DNA from: Haloarchaeobius litoreus
GTDB lineage: Archaea > Halobacteriota > Halobacteria > Halobacteriales > Natrialbaceae
Assembly: GCF_024495425.1 (NCBI RefSeq)
Contig: NZ_JANHJR010000001.1
Span: 248,001 to 312,000 of the forward strand
Length of the DNA stretch: 64,000 nucleotides
Reading direction: 5' to 3'
Below are positions 35,314 to 44,466 of this stretch, piece by piece. The notes beneath the pieces are model-generated. The model worked only from the letters and a program-made list of their open reading frames with translations, had not been told where the DNA came from and made no database searches. The position numbers and the translations under genes were made by a program. Every line of letters begins with the position of its first letter. The stretch's first letter is position 1.

Positions 35314-35553
35314 ATGGTCGGGCCATCGATGACCGGCGAGGACCGAGAGGAGGGGATGAAGCGCATCCAGTACACGTTCGTCGTCATGGTCGCTGCGTCG
35401 GGCGCACTGGTCGCGCTGCAGGCGGAGGCGTCGCTGGCGGTCATCGGGGCGGCGGCGGTCGGCGGGGCCGTCGCCGGCGCGCTGCTGTGGTGGTACCTCG
35501 TCAGTACGTTCCGGTCGTCACAGCGGGAGACGGAAGCGCGGTCGCGGCGATAA
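35314..35553 (+). CDS. Small two-helix membrane protein
   Basis: This 79-residue protein has helices at about residues 21-41 (FVVMVAASGALVALQAEA) and 43-65 (AVIGAAAVGGAVAGALLWWYL), with a basic C-terminus. It begins one base after the stop of the NTF2-like gene, so the two form an operon. A second Met (MTGEDREEG) 15 bases later is an alternative start. The family is not recognised. Confidence 0.6.
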   Translation: MVGPSMTGEDREEGMKRIQYTFVVMVAASGALVALQAEASLAVIGAAAVGGAVAGALLWWYLVSTFRSSQRETEARSRR

Positions 35554-35564
35554 GCGGGAGCGAC

Positions 35565-36527
35565 CTAGATGCCCATCCGGCTGACCCACGCGCCGGGGTC
35601 GTCGAGCTCGTCGTCGGTCGGCAGGTTCTCGTGCGACTCCCAGACGAGGCCTGCGGCCTCCAGCCCGCGCAGGGCTGCGACGCCCTCGAAGAACCTCTTG
35701 CCGCGCTCGTACTGCTGCCGTTTCAGACCGAGCCCGAGCAGTCGCTTCGCGAGCTTCGAGAGGGGGCCACCGCCCTGTCTGCGGGCGTCGACCTTCGCGC
35801 GGAGGTCGGCGTACTCGTCGTCGAAGGCGTGGTCCATCAGCAACTCTGCGTAGCCCTCGACGACGGTCATCGCGACGTTCATCTCGCGGAACGCCTCGCG
35901 GTCGAAGCCGCCGTGGGAGAGGTCATCCAGCCCCTCCTCCATCCGTTCTTCGAGGTAGTCGGAGAGCCACGGTGCGGCCCCGAACTCGGCGGCGTGGGTC
36001 ACCTCGTGGAAGGCGATCCAGCGCCGGAACCGGGGGAAGTCGACGTGGAGGTCGGCGGCGACCTGCCGGATGTTCGGGTGGACGAAGTAGAGCGCGTGGT
36101 CGGCGTCGACCTCGTCGGCGAGCAACAGCGGGTCGTACTGGCCGAGGACGTTCCGCGCGAGGAAGCCGAGCATGAACGACATCGTCCCGGTGTTGACGGC
36201 GCGTGCGACGCCGGGGAGGAAGTCGGCCTGCTGGCCCTCCAGCGGTTCGAGCACCCGCCGGAAGGTGGCGACGTTGGCGTCGATCCAGTGGTGGCGGTGC
36301 TGTATCTCGATGGTGTCCGGCACGTCGAAGTCGATGGCGGCGACCTCCCGGACGCGGTCACGGGCGTCCCGCACGTCGGTCGCGTATCCCGACCGCTCGG
36401 CGGCGGTCAGGTCGACCGACCCCGGCCGGGTGCCGGCACGGGCCGCCTCGACGACGGCGTCCCAGTCGATAGCACCCTCGCCGTTCCCGGAGGATGCGAC
36501 CGCCCGGACGCTATGAAAGAGGTTCAC
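35565..36527 (-). CDS. Zinc-dependent metalloprotease-like protein (DUF2342 family)
   Basis: This 320-residue protein (GTG start; [13 protein letters not shown]) contains the zincin motif HEVTH in [11 protein letters not shown] near residue 150. The family phrase [20 protein letters not shown] and a downstream Glu-bearing [11 protein letters not shown] complete the pattern. It matches the DUF2342 zincin-like family, sometimes labelled as coenzyme F420 biosynthesis-associated because of bacterial context; no F420 gene is next to it here. The substrate is unknown. A GTTTTGCG box at 36554-36560 on the minus strand lies about 30 bases before the GTG and supports this start over an upstream TTG. 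Confidence 0.82.
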   Translation of the reverse strand: MNLFHSVRAVASSGNGEGAIDWDAVVEAARAGTRPGSVDLTAAERSGYATDVRDARDRVREVAAIDFDVPDTIEIQHRHHWIDANVATFRRVLEPLEGQQADFLPGVARAVNTGTMSFMLGFLARNVLGQYDPLLLADEVDADHALYFVHPNIRQVAADLHVDFPRFRRWIAFHEVTHAAEFGAAPWLSDYLEERMEEGLDDLSHGGFDREAFREMNVAMTVVEGYAELLMDHAFDDEYADLRAKVDARRQGGGPLSKLAKRLLGLGLKRQQYERGKRFFEGVAALRGLEAAGLVWESHENLPTDDELDDPGAWVSRMGI

Positions 36528-36580
36528 ACGGCCGGGTTGGGACCGCGCACGCAAAACGTTTCTGTGTGTTCGAGTCGGCG

Positions 36581-36874
36581 CTACTCCTCGATTTCGACCA
36601 TCTCGGGCTCGAACTCTTCGGATTCCTCCTCGGCACCGCCGCCGAGTGCCTTCTTGACGCCGAACGCGACGAGCGCGAGCACGACGAGGCCCACGAGGAT
36701 GGCCACGGGGTTCGGACCGGGGAGACCGGACGACTCCGAGTCGTCTCCCCAGTCGATGTCGACCTCGTCGTCGGCCGCTGCCTCCTCGAGTGCGTCCTCC
36801 TCGTCGTCACCGCCGAACGTCGGACCGAAGCTCGTGTCGCCGTCGAAGTGGAGTTCGAACAGTGTTATCTCCAT
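36581..36874 (-). CDS. Acidic single-helix membrane protein
   Basis: This 97-residue protein has an acidic N-terminal half ([23 protein letters not shown]), one helix [22 protein letters not shown] near residues 55-76, and an acidic tail ending EMVEIEE. Small proteins of this layout are common in Halobacteria. No function is known. It is divergent from the M42 peptidase gene. Confidence 0.65.
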   Translation of the reverse strand: MEITLFELHFDGDTSFGPTFGGDDEEDALEEAAADDEVDIDWGDDSESSGLPGPNPVAILVGLVVLALVAFGVKKALGGGAEEESEEFEPEMVEIEE

Positions 36875-37010
36875 ACGAATCAGTTCTTCGACAGTGGACT
36901 TAGCGGTTGTGCCTCACACGGTGGGCAACGCGGTGCCGACGCCACGGGGTCGTCGCACCGGGTCGGTTCTGGACCGTCGGGTTCAAACGGGGGCCGTCCC
37001 ATCGTCCGAT

Positions 37011-38075
37011 ATGGACGAGACCGAACGCGAGTTCCTGACGGAGCTGCTGGAGACGCCGAGCCCGTCGGGCTACGAGACGCACGGACAGCGGGTCTGGGTC
37101 GAGTACGTCGAGCAGTTCGCCGACGAGGTACGCACGGACGCATACGGCAACGCCGTGGCCGTCGCCGAGGGGAGCGACGACGCCCCCTCGGTGGCGTTCA
37201 CCGGCCACGCCGACGAGATCGGCTTCGCCGTCAACCGCATCGACGACGACGGCTTCCTCCACCTCGCACCCATCGGCGGCTCCGACCGGACCGTCTCGAA
37301 GGGCCAGCACGTCACGGTGCACACCGGCGACGGCCCGGTGTCGGGCGTCGTGACCCAGACCGCCATCCACCTGCGCGAGCGCGACGGCGACGAGTTCGAG
37401 GACATCACCCAGCAGACCGTCGACATCGGTGCGGAGGACGGCGACGCCGCCCGCGAGACCGTCGAGGTCGGCGACCCCATCACCTTCTCCAGCGGCGTCG
37501 AGGAGCTCATGGGCAGCCGCCTCGCGGGCCGCGCGCTCGACAACCGGGTCGGCACCTGGGCCGCCGCCGAGGGGCTGCGTCGGGCCGCCGAGGCCGACGT
37601 GGACGCGACGGTGTACGCCATCTCGACCGTACAGGAGGAGCTCGGCGCGCAGGGGGCGAGGATGGTCGGCTCGGAGGTCGACGCCGACGCGGTCGTCGTC
37701 GTCGACGTCTCCCACGTCTCGGACTACCCCGGCGGGAAGGCGGACAAGGCGGGCGACACCGAGCTGGGCGGCGGTCCCATCGTCGGCCGGGGCGGCGCGA
37801 ACCACCCGGTAGTCGCACAGGCCGTCCGGAAGGCAGCCGCGGACGCGGACATCGACGTGCAGCTGCAGGCCGACCCGAACGCCGGCGGCACCGACGCGCG
37901 TTCGTTCTACACGGCACGGGGCGGCGTGCCGACGCTGAACCTCGGCGTCCCGAACCGCTACATGCATACGCCGGTCGAGGTCGTCGACACCGAGGACCTC
38001 GACGCCGTCGCCGACCTGCTCGCCGCGTTCGCCGGACAGAGCGTCGAGTACGACTCGTACGCCGTCGACGTGTAA
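37011..38075 (+). CDS. M42-family metallopeptidase (tetrahedral aminopeptidase type)
   Basis: This 354-residue cytosolic aminopeptidase has the M42 metal ligands in order: GHADEIGF near residue 65, ALDNRVG near 176, QEELGAQGA near 210, [12 protein letters not shown] near 232 and RYMHTPVEV near 323. The PDZ-like insert lies between residues 80 and 165. Relatives form large dodecameric shells that trim peptides released by the proteasome. The box TTCAAA at 36982-36987 sits 24-29 bases before the ATG, so the message is leaderless. Confidence 0.93.
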   Translation: MDETEREFLTELLETPSPSGYETHGQRVWVEYVEQFADEVRTDAYGNAVAVAEGSDDAPSVAFTGHADEIGFAVNRIDDDGFLHLAPIGGSDRTVSKGQHVTVHTGDGPVSGVVTQTAIHLRERDGDEFEDITQQTVDIGAEDGDAARETVEVGDPITFSSGVEELMGSRLAGRALDNRVGTWAAAEGLRRAAEADVDATVYAISTVQEELGAQGARMVGSEVDADAVVVVDVSHVSDYPGGKADKAGDTELGGGPIVGRGGANHPVVAQAVRKAAADADIDVQLQADPNAGGTDARSFYTARGGVPTLNLGVPNRYMHTPVEVVDTEDLDAVADLLAAFAGQSVEYDSYAVDV

Positions 38076-38137
38076 CGGGAACGACAGGCCGACCGCGACT
38101 CGGTACGTTTAAGAACGCGTCGGAAGGCCGTGTGAGT

Positions 38138-38332
38138 ATGAGTGAATCGAGTGGCCGACCGCTTGACGTGCTCGAAGCCTCCGTCGGCGAGCAGGTCACG
38201 GTCCGACTGAAAGGTGGCGAGGAGTACGACGGCGAACTCACGGGCTACGACCAGCACATGAACCTCGTACTGGACCGAGGCGACAACACAACCATTATAC
38301 GCGGCGACAACGTCGTTTCGATAACTCCATGA
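38138..38332 (+). CDS. Sm-like (LSm) RNA-binding protein
   Basis: This 64-residue protein covers the whole Sm fold: Sm1 in [26 protein letters not shown] and Sm2 in [12 protein letters not shown]. Archaeal Sm proteins form heptameric rings that bind U-rich RNA. The TTTAAG box at 38108-38113 lies 25-30 bases upstream. The stop overlaps the L37e start (ATGA at 38329-38332), the conserved archaeal lsm-rpl37e pair. Confidence 0.95.
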   Translation: MSESSGRPLDVLEASVGEQVTVRLKGGEEYDGELTGYDQHMNLVLDRGDNTTIIRGDNVVSITP

Positions 38333-38502
38333 CCGGTGCAGGAACCCCCTCTCAAGGTAAAAAGAACATCACGACGCACGTCAAGTGCCGACGGTGTGGC
38401 GAGAAGTCCTATCACGTGAAGAAAAGCGTCTGCTCCTCGTGTGGCTTCGGCAAGTCCGCCAAGCGCCGCGACTACGAGTGGCAGTCGAAGGCCGGCGAGT
38501 AA
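38329..38502 (+). CDS. rpl37e: 50S ribosomal protein L37e
   Basis: This 57-residue zinc-binding ribosomal protein starts [13 protein letters not shown] and carries CRRC and CSSC zinc knuckles at about residues 20-23 and 35-38. The C-terminal KRRDYEW is typical. It overlaps the LSm stop by four bases, so both are made from one message. Confidence 0.95.
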   Translation: MTGAGTPSQGKKNITTHVKCRRCGEKSYHVKKSVCSSCGFGKSAKRRDYEWQSKAGE

Positions 38503-38652
38503 CTCCCGCAATTCTCACTCGCGTTCTCCGGTCGGTGAGCCGTGGCTCCGTCGTCCGACCTACCGTCGCTTCGGCGCTCAGCCCGACAAGAATATGCACG
38601 AACGTGTGTATTCTATCGGTTATGATCGGCCAGTAGGACACAACCACGGGGA

Positions 38653-38658
38653 TTTTTA
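38653..38658 (+). promoter_or_regulatory. Leaderless promoter of purF
   Basis: TTTTTA lies 25-30 bases before the purF ATG. Upstream at 38594-38611 is a weak inverted repeat (ATGCAC-N6-GTGTAT) that might be an operator, but one position mismatches. Confidence 0.45.
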
Positions 38659-38682
38659 CCGTCCGGTACCTGACCCTCTCAC

Positions 38683-40164
38683 ATGACACACGGGTCGGGG
38701 CAGTCCCCGCACCGGAGCGGACCAACCGAGAAATGCGGCGTCGTCGGCGTCGCGCTCGACGACCGCGCCGCCGCGCGGCCGCTGTACTACTCGCTCTACG
38801 CGCTCCAGCACCGCGGGCAGGAGTCCGCGGGCATCGTCACCCACGACGGGTTCCAGCAGCACGACCACGTCTCGATGGGGCTCGTCGGCGACGCCTTCGA
38901 CGAGGCCGACATCGAGCGGCTCAACGGCGAGTCCGGCATCGGCCACGTGCGCTACCCGACCGCAGGCAGCCTCGACAAGTCCTGCGCACAGCCGTTCACC
39001 GTCTCGTTCAAGTCCGGCTCGCTCGCCCTCTCCCACAACGGGAACCTCGTCAACGCCGACGAGATCCGCGACGAGCTGGCGGGGCTCGGGCACGCGTTCA
39101 CCTCCGACGGCGACACCGAGGTCATCGCCCACGACCTCGCGCGGAACCTGCTGGAGGCCGACCTCGTGCGCGCGGTCAAGCGCACGATGAGCCGCATCCA
39201 CGGCTCGTACTCGCTGACCATCATGCACGACGAGACCGTCCTCGGGGTGCGCGACCCCGAGGGCAACCGTCCGCTCTGCATCGGCGAGCTGGAGGACGGC
39301 TACGTGCTCGCCTCCGAATCGGCCGCCATCGACACGCTCGACGGCGACCTCGTCCGCGACGTCGAGCCCGGCGAGCTCGTCGTCCTCCACGAGGACGGCT
39401 CCGGCTTCGACTCCTACCAGCTCGTCGAGCGCGAGAACACCGCGCACTGCTTCTTCGAGCACGTCTACTTCGCGCGCCCCGACTCCGTCATCGACGACGA
39501 GCTCGTCTACGAGGTCCGACGCGAGCTCGGTCGCCAGCTCTGGGACGAGTCTGGCATCGAGACCGACGTGGTGATGCCCGTCCCCGACTCCGGGCGCGCG
39601 TTCGCCTCCGGCTACGCGGAGGCCTCACAGGAGGCCGGTGCTGGAACCGAGTTCGCGGAGGGCCTGATGAAGAACCGCTACGTCGGCCGGACGTTCATCA
39701 TGCCCACCCAGGACGAGCGCGAGCGCGCCGTCCGCCTGAAGCTCAACCCCATCAAGTCGACCGTCGAGGGCAAGACGGTGACGCTCATCGACGACTCCAT
39801 CGTCCGCGGGACGACCTCGACCCAGCTCGTCGCCCTGCTCAAAGACTGCGGCGCGGAGGAGGTCCACATGCGCATCGGCGCGCCGCCCATCGTCGCGCCC
39901 TGCTACATGGGCATCGACATGGCCACCCGCGAGGAGCTCATCGCGGCCAACCAGGACGTCGACGACATCCGCGACGCCATCGAGGCCGACTCGCTCTCCT
40001 ACCTCTCCATCGACGCCGTCGCGAAGGCGCTGAGCCGTTCGCGCGCAGACCTCTGTCTCGGCTGTGTCACCGGCGAGTACCCGTACGACATCGACGGCGA
40101 GGCCACCGACCGCGAGGTCGAGCGTCCGGTCATCGAGGGAGCGGACCTCGCGGCCGACGACTGA
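38683..40164 (+). CDS. purF: Amidophosphoribosyltransferase
   Basis: This 493-residue enzyme makes phosphoribosylamine from PRPP and glutamine, the first step of purine synthesis. After about 17 residues comes the catalytic Cys in KCGVVGVALDD; the short N-terminal stretch is probably a removed propeptide. Glutaminase signatures include LYALQHRGQESAGI and HNGNLVN. The PRPP motif VTLIDDSIVRGTTSTQLV is near residue 368. Late Cys residues in LCLGCVTGEYP, with another Cys near residue 404, suggest the iron-sulfur type. The gene stands alone behind a leaderless promoter. Confidence 0.97.
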   Translation: MTHGSGQSPHRSGPTEKCGVVGVALDDRAAARPLYYSLYALQHRGQESAGIVTHDGFQQHDHVSMGLVGDAFDEADIERLNGESGIGHVRYPTAGSLDKSCAQPFTVSFKSGSLALSHNGNLVNADEIRDELAGLGHAFTSDGDTEVIAHDLARNLLEADLVRAVKRTMSRIHGSYSLTIMHDETVLGVRDPEGNRPLCIGELEDGYVLASESAAIDTLDGDLVRDVEPGELVVLHEDGSGFDSYQLVERENTAHCFFEHVYFARPDSVIDDELVYEVRRELGRQLWDESGIETDVVMPVPDSGRAFASGYAEASQEAGAGTEFAEGLMKNRYVGRTFIMPTQDERERAVRLKLNPIKSTVEGKTVTLIDDSIVRGTTSTQLVALLKDCGAEEVHMRIGAPPIVAPCYMGIDMATREELIAANQDVDDIRDAIEADSLSYLSIDAVAKALSRSRADLCLGCVTGEYPYDIDGEATDREVERPVIEGADLAADD

Positions 40165-40233
40165 GGACACGCCACGCCCATTGCTACCACACGTTGTCAC
40201 TCGTTTAAGCCATGGGCGCGTGACGGTTCTCTC

Positions 40234-40770
40234 ATGCCCGGAGCACCCTTCCTGGAGGGCGACAGCGTCGACCTCTGCACCATCGAGAAAGACGACGCCG
40301 AGTTCCTCACCGAGGCCCTGAACGACCCCGAGGTTCGCGTGCCACTCGGCATCGCCGAGCCGAAGAACGAGACACAGCACGAGGAGTGGATCGAGGAGCA
40401 GGTGTCCAGCGACGAGGGCTTCAACCTCCTCGTCGTCGCCGACGACGAGCCGGTCGGCGTCATCAACTCGAACTGGCTGAGCGAGCGCCACGGCCACGCG
40501 GTCATGTCGGCGTGGCTCGCGAGCGACGCCCAAGGCCAGGGCTACGGGGCCGATGCCACGAGCACCTTCATCGACTTCCTCATCGACGAGCGACGCATGG
40601 AGACGGTGCGAGCGGAGGCGTTCGCGTTCAACGAGCGGTCCAACGCGATGCTCCAGTCCATCGGTATGGAGCGCGTCGGCACCATCCCGAACTGGGCGTT
40701 CGTCGACGGCGAGCACCACGACTCGCACATCTACGCCGTCACGGCCGACCAGTGGCGGAACCGGAACTGA
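40234..40770 (+). CDS. GNAT-family acetyltransferase (RimJ/RimL type)
   Basis: This 178-residue protein carries GNAT motif A as DAQGQGYGADATSTFIDFL near residues 95-113, then ERRMETVRAEAFAFNERSNAMLQSIGMERVG. The N-terminal FLEGDSVDLCTIEKDDAEFLTEALNDPEVR is typical of RimJ/RimL-like enzymes. The acceptor may be a protein N-terminus or a small molecule. TTTAAG at 40204-40209 is placed for a leaderless message. Confidence 0.88.
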   Translation: MPGAPFLEGDSVDLCTIEKDDAEFLTEALNDPEVRVPLGIAEPKNETQHEEWIEEQVSSDEGFNLLVVADDEPVGVINSNWLSERHGHAVMSAWLASDAQGQGYGADATSTFIDFLIDERRMETVRAEAFAFNERSNAMLQSIGMERVGTIPNWAFVDGEHHDSHIYAVTADQWRNRN

Positions 40771-40783
40771 GCAGTCGGTCCGC

Positions 40784-41353
40784 TCAGTAGACGCTCGCCG
40801 GCACCAGGTACAGCAGGACGTAGACGACCGTGCCGAGGACGAACGAGATCAGCCACAGCGGGGCGGCGATCCGCCCGATCTTCGGGTGGGCCGTCTCGGA
40901 GAGCTCGCTCATCGGTCGGGTCACCGCGAGCAGGAGCACGTAGTACAGCAGCGGGATGCACGCGATGGCGAGTATCATGTGGATCGCCAGGATGGCGAGG
41001 TACGCGAGCTCCGCCACGCCCGAGCCGGGGAACGAGTTCGGCCCCTTCAGCGCGACCTTGTAGAGGTAGAGCGCGAGGAACGCGACGAACAGGACGACGC
41101 CGGTCAGCATGAGCGTCCGGTGGCGGTCGTACCGGCCCTGTTTGACGGCGCGCAGTCCCGCGAGGATGACGACGACGGCGACGACGCTGATGGCGGCGTT
41201 CACGTGTGGAATGGCCGAGAGCACCCACGCCGGCGCGGCCGGCAGCAGCGAACGGGGGATAAGCTGTCGCGCCGCGCCGAAGACCAGCGCCAGCGAGACG
41301 ATGGAGAGGACGGCTGTCACCGCCGGAACGTTCCGCTTGACCGTCTGTTGCAT
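40784..41353 (-). CDS. DUF420 membrane protein
   Basis: This 189-residue protein (start MQQTVKRNVPAV) has five helices and the DUF420 features AIPHVNAAISVVAVVVILAGLRAVKQGRYDRHRTLML, with His residues in helices (PHVN, HRTLM, AIHMIL). DUF420 proteins often sit near haem-copper oxidase or copper genes and may serve respiratory complex assembly. Here the upstream gene on the same strand encodes a copper-type lipoprotein, in keeping with that. The role is inferred only. Confidence 0.85.
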   Translation of the reverse strand: MQQTVKRNVPAVTAVLSIVSLALVFGAARQLIPRSLLPAAPAWVLSAIPHVNAAISVVAVVVILAGLRAVKQGRYDRHRTLMLTGVVLFVAFLALYLYKVALKGPNSFPGSGVAELAYLAILAIHMILAIACIPLLYYVLLLAVTRPMSELSETAHPKIGRIAAPLWLISFVLGTVVYVLLYLVPASVY

Positions 41354-41385
41354 ACGCGGGTCTCGGGGCGGGACGCCCAAAGCCG

Positions 41386-42273
41386 TTACTCAGTCGACTC
41401 GACCAGCAAGACGCCCCGCTCGCCGAGGCTCTCGTGGGGCTGGCAGACGAACTCGTAGCGACCGGTCGCCTCGAAGGTGTGGGTTCGTTCGTGACCGGCG
41501 TCGAAGACGACCCCATCCTCGTTCGTCCAGTCGGAGTCCTCGGGCATCGACTCCATGTAGACGTTGTGGCTGTCGGACTCCCAGACGAACGTCACCCGCG
41601 TTCCGGGCGGGACGCTCACCGGGCGCTCGGTGCCCGGCTCGTACACGAAGCCGCCGTCGGCACCGACGCTGATCTGCGCGGTACCGTCGTCGCCGAGGCG
41701 GACCGGGCCATCTGGATGCTCGGTCCCGGTTTCGGGGGGTGCTCCCGTCTCGGTGACGACTATCTCACCGACCATGCCGATGCTCTGGTGTGGCTCGCAG
41801 AGGAACTCGAAGGTGCCCTTCGTCTCGAAGGTGTGGCGGTACGTGAACCCGGCGTTCTCGACCTCCGGGTAGCCCTCCCACGAGGAGCCGGCCGGCGTGC
41901 TCTCGACGGCGATGTTGTGGCTGTCCGACTCCCAGCCGAACAGGACCTCCGTCCCGGGCGTGATGTACAGCGGTTCGTCGGTGCCGGGCTCGAAGACGTA
42001 CTCGCCGCCCGGGCCGACCTCGACGACCGTGCTCTCCGTCGTCTGGCCGCCCGAGCCGTCCCCATCGTCGGACATCTGGTCCGGTTCGTCGGTCGTCGTC
42101 GGGGGGTCGGTGGACGGTTCCGCCGTGGCCGTCGGGGTTTCGGTCGCCGTCGGCGTTCCGTCGCCGCCACCGTCGGAGCTACAGCCCGCGAGCGAGCCGA
42201 GGAGGAGCGTCGTGCCGGTCGCTTTCAGTACGGTGCGCCGTCGCTTCGTTGCTGTGTCGTCTGTGTCGTGCAT
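41386..42273 (-). CDS. Tat lipoprotein with two halocyanin/plastocyanin-like domains
   Basis: This 295-residue protein has a twin-arginine signal (KRRRTVLK) and lipobox LAGC with Cys31. A Thr/Pro linker then leads to two cupredoxin domains. Domain 1 has the full type 1 copper set: His119, Cys159, His162, Met167 (FLCEPHQSIGM). Domain 2 has His236, Cys277, His280, but Glu285 stands where Met is expected (FVCQPHESLGE). Halocyanins carry electrons to terminal oxidases on the outer membrane face. The second site should have altered chemistry or potential. Its start lies inside the end of the upstream gene. Confidence 0.92.
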   Translation of the reverse strand: MHDTDDTATKRRRTVLKATGTTLLLGSLAGCSSDGGGDGTPTATETPTATAEPSTDPPTTTDEPDQMSDDGDGSGGQTTESTVVEVGPGGEYVFEPGTDEPLYITPGTEVLFGWESDSHNIAVESTPAGSSWEGYPEVENAGFTYRHTFETKGTFEFLCEPHQSIGMVGEIVVTETGAPPETGTEHPDGPVRLGDDGTAQISVGADGGFVYEPGTERPVSVPPGTRVTFVWESDSHNVYMESMPEDSDWTNEDGVVFDAGHERTHTFEATGRYEFVCQPHESLGERGVLLVESTE

Positions 42274-44012
42274 CGGGGACCAGTCCTCGGTCCATCTTCA
42301 GGACGCACCGTAAAAGTATCCCTGAACGCGTTCCCGGCCGCTGGGAACCGGACCGTCGCCGAACCCTGCGCTGTCAGGTTCGCCATCGATGGTGAGCTGT
42401 CGTTCCGGTAGAGCGCGCTGTCGGGGATCTGCTCCTTGCCGAAGCTCGGACCGGCCCAGAACACCGACAGCGACTCATGCCCGGTCCGTTCGAAGAACGT
42501 GACCGTGATGCGGTGGGTGCCGGCCTCCAGGTCGATGGTGCCGGACTCCTCCTCGTAGGGGTGGGTGCCGTCGTTGTCCACGACGACCTCGGTGCCGATC
42601 GCCAGCCGGCTCCCGTCGTCCGAACCGGTCCAGAACGTGTACTGGCCGTCCTCGGGCACCTCGACGTAGCCGGTGTAGCGAACGGCGAACTCGTCGTCCC
42701 GCTGTCGCACCGAGATGTCGAAGTTGGATACGTCGCCGGTGTCCACCGGCGTCTCGCTGTCGAAGTTCGGCAGGCTGTTCCAGTAGCCCTCGTAGTACTC
42801 GTACTCCACCCCGGCTTCGAGGCTGCCCGGCGAGTCCGGCGCGCGCAGGTCCTCGACGGTGACGGTCCGGCTGGTCGAATCGCTCCGCCCGCTCGACCCC
42901 TGTACGGTCAGGCTGACGGTCCGGTCACCGCCCGACGTGTACTCGTGGTCGACCGTCGGCCCGCTCGTGGTCGTCGTGGTGCCGTCGCCGAACGCCCACT
43001 CGTAGGACTGGACGGTGCCGCCGTCGTCACGCGACCCGCCCGCGTCGAACGAGCAGTTGTAGCCGACGCAGCTCGCGTCGAAGTCGGCCACGGTCGTCGG
43101 CTGGGTGTAGAGCGCACTCGCCGGCACCGGCTGCTTGCCGTCGGTCGGGCCCTCCCACGACACGTCCAGCACCTCGTTGCCGGTGTGCTCGAAGTGCGTG
43201 ACTGTGATTGGGTGCAGACCGGCCGAGAGCGTCACCGTGCCCGAACGCTCGCGCGCACCGTGCAGCCCCCGGTTGTCGACGACCCGATTCCCGTCGATGT
43301 ACAGCTCGCTCCCGTCGTCGGAGGTCGTGTAGAACGTGTACTGGCCGTCCGCGGGCACGTCGACGTAGCCGACGAACCGGAACGCGTACTCCGCGCCACG
43401 GTCGCGGAGCGAGATGTCGAACGTCGGCGTCGACCCGGTCCGCTCGGGCGTCTCGCTCGCGAAGTTCGGCATCGAGCTGTACTGGCTGCTCGCCTCGTAG
43501 TACTCGTAGGTGAGGCCCTGTGCCAGCCCCACCGACGGGGCGGCATCGGTCGGCACCCGGTACTCGGCGAGGATGGCCGTTCGCCCGTCGTCACCCGGTG
43601 CATCCCAGACCACACGGACCGTGTCGCCCCGCTGGAACGCGGTCGGGTACGTCACGTTCCCGGCGACGGGGCTGTTCGTCGCGTTCAGCCGGAACGTCTC
43701 GCCCGCGCGCATCTCGAAGTCGCCGCTCCCAGTCCATGTGTAGTTCCGACGCGTCCCCCCGTCGGCCGGGACCACCTGGATGGTCACGGCCTCCGTGTTC
43801 GTGTCCGACAGCGACTCGCCACCCCCGTGGGACACGTCGAGCACACCCGTCTCCGCGTCGTACTGGAACTCGAACTCGGCCTGCGGCGTCGGCTCGCCGA
43901 GTACCTCGGTCAGGCTCGCCCCGGTCAGGAACACCGCGCCCGCCGCGACGAACGCTACCGCGATGATCAGTACGACTGCGAGCTGCGAGTTCAACCCCCG
44001 GTCGTCCATCAT
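42225..44012 (-). CDS. Surface protein: pilin-like N-terminus, PA14-PKD-PA14
   Basis: This 595-residue protein begins MMDDRGLNSQLAVVLIIAVAF, a class III (type IV pilin-like) signal or anchor helix. Two PA14 domains (about 166-303 and 400-537) share SLPNF/SMPNF, DGQYTF and DDGSELYIDG-like phrases. They flank a PKD domain (about 306-388) with YEWAFGDG. PA14 and PKD modules usually bind carbohydrate or mediate adhesion. The last 58 residues after the second PA14 look unlike protein. They run through the promoter of the next gene and 49 bases into it, suggesting loss of an earlier stop. Confidence 0.85.
   Translation of the reverse strand: MMDDRGLNSQLAVVLIIAVAFVAAGAVFLTGASLTEVLGEPTPQAEFEFQYDAETGVLDVSHGGGESLSDTNTEAVTIQVVPADGGTRRNYTWTGSGDFEMRAGETFRLNATNSPVAGNVTYPTAFQRGDTVRVVWDAPGDDGRTAILAEYRVPTDAAPSVGLAQGLTYEYYEASSQYSSMPNFASETPERTGSTPTFDISLRDRGAEYAFRFVGYVDVPADGQYTFYTTSDDGSELYIDGNRVVDNRGLHGARERSGTVTLSAGLHPITVTHFEHTGNEVLDVSWEGPTDGKQPVPASALYTQPTTVADFDASCVGYNCSFDAGGSRDDGGTVQSYEWAFGDGTTTTTSGPTVDHEYTSGGDRTVSLTVQGSSGRSDSTSRTVTVEDLRAPDSPGSLEAGVEYEYYEGYWNSLPNFDSETPVDTGDVSNFDISVRQRDDEFAVRYTGYVEVPEDGQYTFWTGSDDGSRLAIGTEVVVDNDGTHPYEEESGTIDLEAGTHRITVTFFERTGHESLSVFWAGPSFGKEQIPDSALYRNDSSPSMANLTAQGSATVRFPAAGNAFRDTFTVRPEDGPRTGPRCTTQTTQQRSDGAPY
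42311..42317 (-). promoter_or_regulatory. Probable promoter of the halocyanin-like gene, inside the upstream ORF
   Basis: On the minus strand ACTTTTA (42317-42311, in GATACTTTTACGG) lies about 40 bases before the ATG at 42273. It is within the 3' end of the PA14 gene frame. Confidence 0.5.
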
Positions 44013-44229
44013 CCCATCACTCCCTGGCGAGAATTGTCTTCCAGACTACAAAAGTCGCGTGGCCGTTTCGGGCTCCGCTCGATGCGGGCGGCCGGAGTCG
44101 GCCGTCCTGGAGCCCGAACACGGTGGCGCGGCTGTTCGAGTGTTGCGTCGAAAGGAATATGCGTGGGTGCTGTCCGTCAGGAGAGCACCCGCATCGTGTT
44201 GGCGGTCGAGTTGGTGACCACCTGTGCGA

Positions 44230-44314
44230 TGCGTGGGACCGGATTTGAACCGGCGGACCTCTACAGGACAGCGCCCTCAACGCTGCGCCGTTGGCCTGGC
44301 TTGGCTACCCACGC
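44230..44314 (-). tRNA. tRNA-Leu (anticodon GAG)
   Basis: This is an 85-base type II tRNA. The acceptor stem GCGTGGG/CCCACGC is perfect and the discriminator is A. The D stem is GCC/GGC. The anticodon stem CAGCG/CGCTG encloses the loop TTGAGGG, giving anticodon GAG (reads CUC and CUU). A long variable arm follows, then the T arm with TTCAAAT loop. There is no intron and CCA is not encoded. TTTTATTTAT at 44360-44351 (minus strand) is the probable promoter. Confidence 0.96.
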
Positions 44315-44466
44315 TCGCTGTGTCTTGCTGCACTCCTGCGTTTCACCGGGATAAATAAAAGCGTGTCCTTTTTCGGCCGCCGGAGGGCGTGGTAGCGACG
44401 GGCAGGGTGCGTGACACTGAACAGCAAAGCGGGGTATTCAAATGTGCGCCCACGGTAGGGGAGCGT

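Noticed and set aside
38594-38682. Short ORF before purF (about 30 codons)
   Set aside because: It overlaps the purF promoter box and has no feature suggesting regulation; it is most likely chance.
44230-44314. Intron in the tRNA gene
   Set aside because: The stem and loop lengths close normally with the long variable arm of tRNA-Leu. No bulge-helix-bulge is needed.
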